In this document: piece after piece, positions 27,112-33,349 of the stretch
Layout: each line of letters starts with the position of its first letter
How positions within the stretch are numbered: position 1 is the first letter of the stretch
Origin: Ignavibacteriota bacterium
GTDB lineage: Bacteria; Bacteroidota; Ignavibacteria; UBA10030; UBA6906
Direction: 5' to 3'
NCBI GenBank assembly: GCA_003152875.1
Contig: PMBF01000116.1
Location: forward strand, 1 to 33,349
DNA length: 33,349 bases
Notes under the pieces: model-generated
Databases searched by the model: none
What the model saw: only the letters and a program-made list of their open reading frames with translations
Told to the model about the DNA's origin: nothing
Made by a program: the position numbers and the translations under genes

Positions 27112-27951
27112 TTACAGCTCCAGGGCGCTCTTCTGGCCGATATAGCTGACGATGTCCTCCCCGCCGTCCACAGCGATGACGTTTCCGGACATCCAGATTG
27201 CTTGCTCATCAGCGAACAGCACCAGCATCCGCGCGACATCCTCCGGGGTCGTCAGCCGGCCGCCGGGGTTCTTGCATTTGGCCACCTCGAGCATCTTGGC
27301 CGCGCCGGGGATCTTCCTGAGCGCCGGAGTGTCCGTGACGCCGGCCATCACCGCGTTCGCAGTGATGCCCATCGGGCCAAGCTCCAGCGCGAGCTGGCGG
27401 ATGTGCGACTCGAGCGCGGATTTCGCCGCGGAAACCGGACCGTAGTTGGGCAGGGCCGTGTGGCCCCCCGAGCTGGTCATGGCAAAGATCCGTCCTCCCC
27501 GTTTCATCAGGTTCCGCGTGATCAGCCCCTGGGTCCAGTACACCAGGCTGTTCGCCATGACGTCAAGCGTCATTTCCATCTGGGCCGGGCTCACTGCGTC
27601 TTCAGCCTTCCGCGCGATGAACGGCTTCAGCGTCCCGAATGCCAGCGAGTGAAGCAGGACCCGAACGACGTGGCCGGAAGACCCGAAGCGCTCCTGGATC
27701 TCGTCCAGCGTCTCCGCCCTTTTGATGGTGTCGGCTGCGTTGATGTTGAAATAGACAACTTCCCGGCCGATGTGCTTGATTTCCTTGATGATCTGCTGGA
27801 CTGCGCCCATCGTGGTCTGACGGTCAAGGTGAACACCAAAGATGTTCATGCCTGCACGCGCCAGTTCGACGGCCGCCGCACCCCCGAACCCGCTGGAGGC
27901 GCCCAGAATCAGCGCCCATTCGGTAGGCTTGAAACGAGGTTCAGATTTCAT
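27112..27951 (-). CDS. SDR-family oxidoreductase, enoyl-ACP reductase-like
   Basis: 'WALILGASSGFGGAAAVELARAG' cofactor motif, 'LLHSLAFGTLKPF' (FabI-like instead of NNAG), 'ALPNYGPVSAAKSALESHIRQLALELGPMGITANAVMAGVTDTPALRKIPG' with Y-x6-K spacing, C-terminal 'VIAVDGGEDI'. Confidence 0.83.
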   Translation of the reverse strand: MKSEPRFKPTEWALILGASSGFGGAAAVELARAGMNIFGVHLDRQTTMGAVQQIIKEIKHIGREVVYFNINAADTIKRAETLDEIQERFGSSGHVVRVLLHSLAFGTLKPFIARKAEDAVSPAQMEMTLDVMANSLVYWTQGLITRNLMKRGGRIFAMTSSGGHTALPNYGPVSAAKSALESHIRQLALELGPMGITANAVMAGVTDTPALRKIPGAAKMLEVAKCKNPGGRLTTPEDVARMLVLFADEQAIWMSGNVIAVDGGEDIVSYIGQKSALEL

Positions 27952-27971
27952 GAGGAGATCCCCGCTGATGG

Positions 27972-29810
27972 TTATTCCACGGTCACGCTCTTTGCCAGGT
28001 TCCGGGGCTGGTCCACATTACAGCCGCGGGCCACCGCAATGCTGTAGGCCAGGAGTTGCAGCGGAATCACGTTGATGATCGGACCGAAATATGAGTAGGT
28101 GCGCGGAACCCGGATGACGAACTCCGCAAGTTTATCGATTTCGGTGTCATCTTCGTTGGCGATGGCGATCACCCTTCCCTTGCGCGCCCTGACTTCCTGG
28201 ATATTGCTCAAGACCTTTTCGTAGATCGCATCCTTGGGAACAACCACCACGACGGGCATATGTTCGTCGATCAGGGCGATGGGGCCGTGCTTCATTTCCG
28301 CGGCCGGATACCCCTCAGCGTGAATATAGGATATCTCCTTCAGCTTGAGGGCGCCCTCAAGGGCGACCGGGAAGTTCGCCCCGCGGCCCAGATAGAGGAA
28401 GTTGGAAGTATCCTTGAACTCCTCCGCAACCGTCCTGACCAGATCCGTGTTCTGCAGGAGGTGCTCCACCTTGTCCGGCACACAGGCGAGCTCCCTGGTA
28501 AGCACGCGGGCATCTTCCTTGCTCATCCCCTTCGCCCGTGCCATCATGATCGTGATCAGCGCCAGCACAGTAAGCTGCGAGGTGAACGCCTTGGTCGAGG
28601 CGACGCCGATTTCCGGTCCTGCATGGATGTAGACGCCTCCTTGCGACTCGCGGGCGATCGAGCTGCCCACCACGTTCACGATACCCAGCACCGTCGCTCC
28701 CTTCCTCTTCGCTTCCCGCATCGCCGCAAGGGTGTCGGCGGTTTCACCGCTCTGGCTGATGCACAGAACAACGTCGTCCGGCATGATGGGAGGGTTCCGG
28801 TAGCGGAACTCGGAGGCGTATTCCACTTCGACCGGGATCTTGGCAATCTGCTCCAGCATGTACTCACCCACCAGCCCCGCGTGCCAGGAGGTGCCGCACG
28901 CGGTAATGATGAACCGCCGGGCATTGAGCATCTTCTCCTTCACATCGCGCAGGCCGCCAAGCACGACCTCCGCCTCCTCCACCTGCAGCCGGCCCCGCAT
29001 ACCGTTACGGATAGTCTCCGGCTGCTCATGGATCTCCTTCAGCATGAAATGCTCGTACCCGCCGCGCTCGATCTGGGCGAGCTCGAAGGTCACCTCCTCC
29101 ACCTCCTTCTCCACCGCCACGTCATCGATCGTCATCGTCCGGAAGCCGGAAGCCGTGAGTTCAGCAACTTCGCCGTCGGCAAGGTAGACCACCTGCCGGG
29201 TATGGTCGACGATTGCGCTGGCATCAGACGCAACGAAGTTCTCCCCGTCCCCCACGCCAATCAGGAGAGGGCTACCCTTCCGCGCGACGATAATCTTGTC
29301 CGGCTCGTGGACCGAAATGACCACGAGACCATAGGTCCCCTCCACCTCGGCAAGAGCGAGACGCACCGCGGCACAGAGATCGTGGGATTTCGCGTACATC
29401 TCCTCGATGAGATGCGCCAGGACCTCGGTGTCGGTGTTGCTCCGGAAGGTATGCCCCTGGCGTGTCAGGCGGGTCTTGATCGAGCCAAAGTTCTCGACGA
29501 TGCCGTTGTGAATGACGGCGATCTCTTCGCGGCAATCGTAATGGGGATGAGCGTTGATGTCGTTCGGCTCACCATGTGTGGCCCAGCGCGTGTGGCCGAT
29601 GCCGAGACAACTGGTGTGGGATACGCCGCTCGCCTTGAGCGCGGCTGCGAGTTCAGACACTTTTCCGGCCTGCTTCAATCCGAAAAATTTCCCGTCCTCG
29701 ATCAGGGCGATGCCGGCCGAATCGTATCCGCGGTACTCAAGCCGCTGCAGTCCATCCAGAATGATGGGGACGCAATTCTGATGCCCGATATATCCGATGA
29801 TTCCGCACAT
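27972..29810 (-). CDS. glmS: Glutamine--fructose-6-phosphate aminotransferase (isomerizing)
   Basis: 'MCGIIGYIGHQNCVPIILDGLQRLEYRGYDSAGIAL', 'GIGHTRWATHGEPNDINAHPH', 'ACGTSWHAGLVGEYMLE', 'ISQSGETADTLAAMREAK', C-terminal 'LLAYSIAVARGCNVDQPRNLAKSVTVE'. Confidence 0.98.
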   Translation of the reverse strand: MCGIIGYIGHQNCVPIILDGLQRLEYRGYDSAGIALIEDGKFFGLKQAGKVSELAAALKASGVSHTSCLGIGHTRWATHGEPNDINAHPHYDCREEIAVIHNGIVENFGSIKTRLTRQGHTFRSNTDTEVLAHLIEEMYAKSHDLCAAVRLALAEVEGTYGLVVISVHEPDKIIVARKGSPLLIGVGDGENFVASDASAIVDHTRQVVYLADGEVAELTASGFRTMTIDDVAVEKEVEEVTFELAQIERGGYEHFMLKEIHEQPETIRNGMRGRLQVEEAEVVLGGLRDVKEKMLNARRFIITACGTSWHAGLVGEYMLEQIAKIPVEVEYASEFRYRNPPIMPDDVVLCISQSGETADTLAAMREAKRKGATVLGIVNVVGSSIARESQGGVYIHAGPEIGVASTKAFTSQLTVLALITIMMARAKGMSKEDARVLTRELACVPDKVEHLLQNTDLVRTVAEEFKDTSNFLYLGRGANFPVALEGALKLKEISYIHAEGYPAAEMKHGPIALIDEHMPVVVVVPKDAIYEKVLSNIQEVRARKGRVIAIANEDDTEIDKLAEFVIRVPRTYSYFGPIINVIPLQLLAYSIAVARGCNVDQPRNLAKSVTVE

Positions 29811-29884
29811 GGTTCACCCCTTTGATGTCGGAAAAGGACAGGAATGAAGGTACTCAAAACCGTCGGGAAAATCAACGAATTCGG

Positions 29885-30604
29885 TCAGGGGATTCCTATG
29901 ACGGCCATCATCCTCCCTGAGCGCTTGCCGTCACGTCTGTAGGAATGGAACACCTCGGGCTCCATGATCGTGCACCCCGGGTGGACCTCGATATTTCCAA
30001 CCGGAATGGCCGCTTCTTCCAGCTGGGCGGCATTCGCTCCCTTGAGGTCGGCCCTGAGCCGGGAGCCGTCCCGGAGCACAAACCGGGAGTCGAGCCTTCG
30101 GGCCACCTCCTCACCGATCTCATAACAGCAACCGCCCGCCGCGGGACCTATGAATGCCAGCATTGAGCGGGGCTCCGCGCCGAATTCGGACTTCATCCGC
30201 TCCACGCCCGAAGAGGCGATCCGGGCGGCAGTGCCCCGCCAGCCAGCATGGAAGGCGCCCACCGCCCCCCTTTCCGGAGCAAACAGGAGAATGGGCACAC
30301 AATCGGCCACGGACACACACAGGAAGACCCGCTTCGTATCCGTGATGAGCCCGTCGATGTCCGGATACAACCCCGAAGCGGCGACCCGTCGAATCCCGGC
30401 ACCGTGTATTTGTACGGGGATGGCGAGCTCGTGGAGGCCAACGCCGAGGCTCCCGAAGAACAGCTCCCTGTTGGCGCGCACAGCCTCTTCATCGTCGCCG
30501 ACCTTGAACGACAGGTTCATCCCGAACGGGGAAGCTCCGCCCCCTTTACGGGTGCTGAAGGCAGCGACTGCCCCTGCCCTAGTGAGAGCCGGAACCACCG
30601 TCAT
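29885..30604 (-). CDS. pgeF: PgeF/YlmD family (laccase-domain, formerly polyphenol oxidase) protein
   Basis: 'AAFSTRKGGGASPFGMNLSFKVGDDEEAVRANRELFF', 'PVQIHGAGI', 'VSVADCVPILLFAPERGAVGAFHAGWRGTAARI', 'GPAAGGCCYEIGEEV'. ATG at 30604; the upstream extension of the ORF to 30730 overlaps the kinase and is spurious. Confidence 0.92.
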   Translation of the reverse strand: MTVVPALTRAGAVAAFSTRKGGGASPFGMNLSFKVGDDEEAVRANRELFFGSLGVGLHELAIPVQIHGAGIRRVAASGLYPDIDGLITDTKRVFLCVSVADCVPILLFAPERGAVGAFHAGWRGTAARIASSGVERMKSEFGAEPRSMLAFIGPAAGGCCYEIGEEVARRLDSRFVLRDGSRLRADLKGANAAQLEEAAIPVGNIEVHPGCTIMEPEVFHSYRRDGKRSGRMMAVIGIP

Positions 30605-33349
30605 CACGCGGCTCCTCCTTCTGCTGTTCCGGCCCGTGGAACGGGAGGAGGATAATGACCGTCGTCCCCTCCCCTGCCCGGCTCTCGATACGCACGCTGC
30701 CCCCCAGGTCATCGACCGTCTTCTTGACAAGCACGAGGCCCAATCCCATCCCTTCGGACTTCGTGGAGAAGTTCGGCCGGAACAAATTGTTTATGATCTC
30801 TTCGGATATTCCCGGACCCGTGTCGTGGATTGCGATCTCCGCCATGGACCCCGATTGCCGTGTGGTGATCGTGACCGAGCCCTCATTGTGCATCGCCTGT
30901 ATGGCGTTCCTGAGGATATTGATGAATGCCCGCCGGAGCTCATCCCGGTCCGCAACCACCGGCGGGAGACCCGGGGCGGCATCAAGCGTGAAGCGAACGC
31001 CGGCCATCCGGTCGAACAACTGGACGGATTCGCGGACAACCTCATTGATGCCGCAGGGCACAAGCTGCGCGCGCGGCATGCGGGCGAAATTGGAAAACTC
31101 GGTGGCAATGCGGCTCAACGTGTCGATCTGGTTCAGGAGGGTCCGCGTCACCTCATCAAGGATCTGGGCGATATCCGCCCCTCCCTCGCGGAATACCATC
31201 CGAAGGTGCTGAACGGCGAGCCGCATCGGCGTCAGGGGATTCTTGATCTCATGCGCAACCTGGCGGGCCATCTCTTTCCATGCAAGCTCCCTCTCCGCGC
31301 GCAGCAGCGTCTCCCTGTTCCGGTGCAGGTCGGCGGTCATCAACTCAAACGACCTGATCAGCTCGCCGATCTCTCCCTCGGCCGTGAGATCGTCCAGCCG
31401 CACTCCCAGATCCCCACGCGCCACCCGCCTGGTCGCTTCGGTAAGCCGGTGAATCGGTGCTGCAATCCGGCTCGCAAAGACGCTGGCAAACGCCACCATC
31501 GCCGCAATCACCAGGAGGTAAATCCCAAGCAGGAACGCATTGCGCACCGACACTTCGGCATCCAGTTCGTCCTGCCTGAACAACGTCGGTACGGAGACGA
31601 TCGATCCGACGGCGCCGTCCTCGTTGACGATGGGCCGGTACCCGACGGCGTACTGGTACACTCCGATCCGCTCCGTTTCAACGAAAAAGCGCTTTCCGCC
31701 AAGCATCACGGCGCTATAAGCCCGGCCGCTAATCCTCCGGTCCAGGATACCGGATTCGAAGAGCTCCGGACGGCTGGTCAGGACGAGTTCTGGTCCGATG
31801 TACACATTGAAATCGGTCCCCACATCGGTGGCCAGGTCTTCCGCTCCCGGGAGAGTCATACGGCGCAGCGAATCGGGCTGATCCGGTATGTTCTGGGCCA
31901 CAGACGTCGTGAACTGGCTCAGCTGTGTGCCAATCCTGGCCATGAGACGATCCTGCGCGCTGAAGCGGCCATAGACCGCCATCAAGGCCAGGGGCACCAG
32001 AGCGGTCACGAGGAGCGCTGCCAGAAGCCGGTCCCGGAATGTCGCCAGGATTGCACCTCCGCGCAACCGGCGGACCGTCACCGCCACCGCAACCATCATC
32101 AGCACTACAACGACACAGAACGTGAGCAGCTTTACCAGGCCAACGAGGTGCCAGACCAGCCCTGGCTCCTCCAATCCGAGGGCGACAATCGCAGAAGGAC
32201 TTCCAGGCTTGCGAACGAGGTACGTTTCATAGCGTTGTCCGTCGATCACCTCTTCCACCCACACCGCCTGCGAGCCGTCACGGCTGAGCGATTCTGCCGC
32301 AGCACCCGGAAGTCTGTAGCCGACCGGGATGGCCGGGCTGCTGGTCGTAAACACGAAGCCATCACGGAACTCGGAAACTGACACCCGCCGATAGAACGAG
32401 CGGATGTCCTGAGGGCCCTCGCTACGCAATAACTCAGGGTTTTCACCCCGGAACAGCGTCTGCTGGCCGGCGGCAATGAGGACCCTTCCGAAACCGAGAA
32501 GGCTGCCGTCATAGGCGCGGATCGGCGTCGACCCTGCGTAGACCCGCATGGCATAGATCCCTGCCCCGGCTTCCCGCACTGCGATTGACAGCGTGCCGGG
32601 GATTGGGGATGTGGTATCTACACGCAGCACAGTTTGGATCTGCCCCCCAATGGCGAAGCGGCTCAGCTCTCGCCCCAAACTGTCCGCAAGCACGAACAAC
32701 GATGTGTACCCCTCCCGGCAAGCCAAGCTTCGCGCCCACCGGACGAACGGAAGCTGCTGTATATCCTCGGCGTCATTGTCCGTCAGAACATCGAGTGTCT
32801 CGTCGCCGGTGAATCCACGCAGCGCGTCCTCCACCACGGAATTCATCCAGCCGTCGACGGGCCTTGTCACTTCGTCGGCAAAGTTCTCGACTCGTCCACG
32901 GTCCTTCTCTCTGACATTCATGTCGACGAGCGGGTAGTAGAGGACGGCAGCGGCGCCCAGCAGCAGCACACCCGTACGGAGATCCAAGAGAGGGAGGATC
33001 CTCTCCCGGCCCGTAATCCCGGCTGCGAGGAGAAGAGCAAGGGCGGCAAAGGCGAGTCGGTAGGCAACGGGATTTGCGGGTGCCGGCAGAACCCAGCCGA
33101 AGATCCAGGCCAGAACACCTAAGACTAACGCTCCGGCTACCCATGAGGCGCGGCCTGGTGCCCTGCCCCCCGACAGGCACGAGAGAATATACCTCACCCC
33201 CGCAGCAGAGACGAACAGCACACAGGCAGCAATCAGAAGGAGGTCGCCGATCACAACGGCCAATTCCACCGACGGAGTGATCTGCCCGGGGTCGCTGAAG
33301 TGGAGGGTCGAATCGAAGACAACGCTGCGCACAGCCGCGCCGAAGCTGC
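30579..33349 (-). CDS. NtrY-like membrane sensor histidine kinase (HAMP plus HisKA/HATPase), 5' end probably beyond the window
   Basis: Several TM segments, HAMP-like 'RIAAPIHRLTEATRRVARGDLGVRLD', H-box 'QVAHEIKNPLTPMRLAVQHLRMVF', N-box 'NILRNAIQAMHNEGS', 'IHDTGPGISEEI', 'GMGLGLVLVKKTVDDLGG'. The frame stays open to the window edge. Confidence 0.92.
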   Translation of the reverse strand, partial: SFGAAVRSVVFDSTLHFSDPGQITPSVELAVVIGDLLLIAACVLFVSAAGVRYILSCLSGGRAPGRASWVAGALVLGVLAWIFGWVLPAPANPVAYRLAFAALALLLAAGITGRERILPLLDLRTGVLLLGAAAVLYYPLVDMNVREKDRGRVENFADEVTRPVDGWMNSVVEDALRGFTGDETLDVLTDNDAEDIQQLPFVRWARSLACREGYTSLFVLADSLGRELSRFAIGGQIQTVLRVDTTSPIPGTLSIAVREAGAGIYAMRVYAGSTPIRAYDGSLLGFGRVLIAAGQQTLFRGENPELLRSEGPQDIRSFYRRVSVSEFRDGFVFTTSSPAIPVGYRLPGAAAESLSRDGSQAVWVEEVIDGQRYETYLVRKPGSPSAIVALGLEEPGLVWHLVGLVKLLTFCVVVVLMMVAVAVTVRRLRGGAILATFRDRLLAALLVTALVPLALMAVYGRFSAQDRLMARIGTQLSQFTTSVAQNIPDQPDSLRRMTLPGAEDLATDVGTDFNVYIGPELVLTSRPELFESGILDRRISGRAYSAVMLGGKRFFVETERIGVYQYAVGYRPIVNEDGAVGSIVSVPTLFRQDELDAEVSVRNAFLLGIYLLVIAAMVAFASVFASRIAAPIHRLTEATRRVARGDLGVRLDDLTAEGEIGELIRSFELMTADLHRNRETLLRAERELAWKEMARQVAHEIKNPLTPMRLAVQHLRMVFREGGADIAQILDEVTRTLLNQIDTLSRIATEFSNFARMPRAQLVPCGINEVVRESVQLFDRMAGVRFTLDAAPGLPPVVADRDELRRAFINILRNAIQAMHNEGSVTITTRQSGSMAEIAIHDTGPGISEEIINNLFRPNFSTKSEGMGLGLVLVKKTVDDLGGSVRIESRAGEGTTVIILLPFHGPEQQKEEPRDDGGSGSH

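Noticed and set aside
28260-29825. 521-aa plus-strand ORF
   Set aside because: Antisense to glmS, which has unambiguous motifs along its whole length.
29811-29884. glmS ribozyme or riboswitch upstream of glmS
   Set aside because: Only about 74 bp separates pgeF and glmS, too short for a glmS ribozyme, and no matching structure was seen.
30150-32381. 743-aa plus-strand ORF
   Set aside because: Antisense to the clearly recognisable sensor kinase and pgeF; no domain signal. High-GC shadow ORF.

Overview
The window is about 33 kb of high-GC bacterial chromosome, compactly coded, possibly from the Bacteroidota/Ignavibacteria/Chlorobi side (taxon is inference only). Genes from about 0.2 to 22.3 kb are on the minus strand: a Tex-family S1 protein; an AddB/AddA-like nuclease-helicase pair with ATGA overlap; a DUF3108-like protein; a polyferredoxin that looks like a NapH-NapG fusion; a Tat-exported DUF362 protein; a tightly coupled six-gene unit at 12.54-20.95 kb; and an SPFH/Band-7 protein overlapping a ribbon-helix-helix (RHH) protein. 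A carboxylesterase and a SAM O-methyltransferase are on the plus strand at 22.6-25.5 kb. The rest is minus strand: tRNA-Phe(GAA), acyl-CoA dehydrogenase, an enoyl-ACP-reductase-like SDR, GlmS, PgeF (YlmD/laccase-domain family) and an NtrY-like sensor kinase cut by the right edge. The best candidate for an undescribed system is the six-gene unit. It encodes a 740-aa lipoprotein with no family I recognise, a solute-binding-like protein held by an N-terminal signal anchor behind a Pro/Gln-rich cytoplasmic tail, a small membrane-anchored protein of unknown function, two divergent Opp/Dpp-type permeases and a fused two-domain ATPase. It sits directly downstream of the SPFH-RHH pair. The SPFH promoter (TTGACA-N17-TATCAT) is overlaid by three GTGATA/TATCAC half-sites, which suggests autoregulation by the RHH protein. 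Several small intergenic repeat structures are also reported. All calls come from reading the sequence and supplied translations; no database search was possible.
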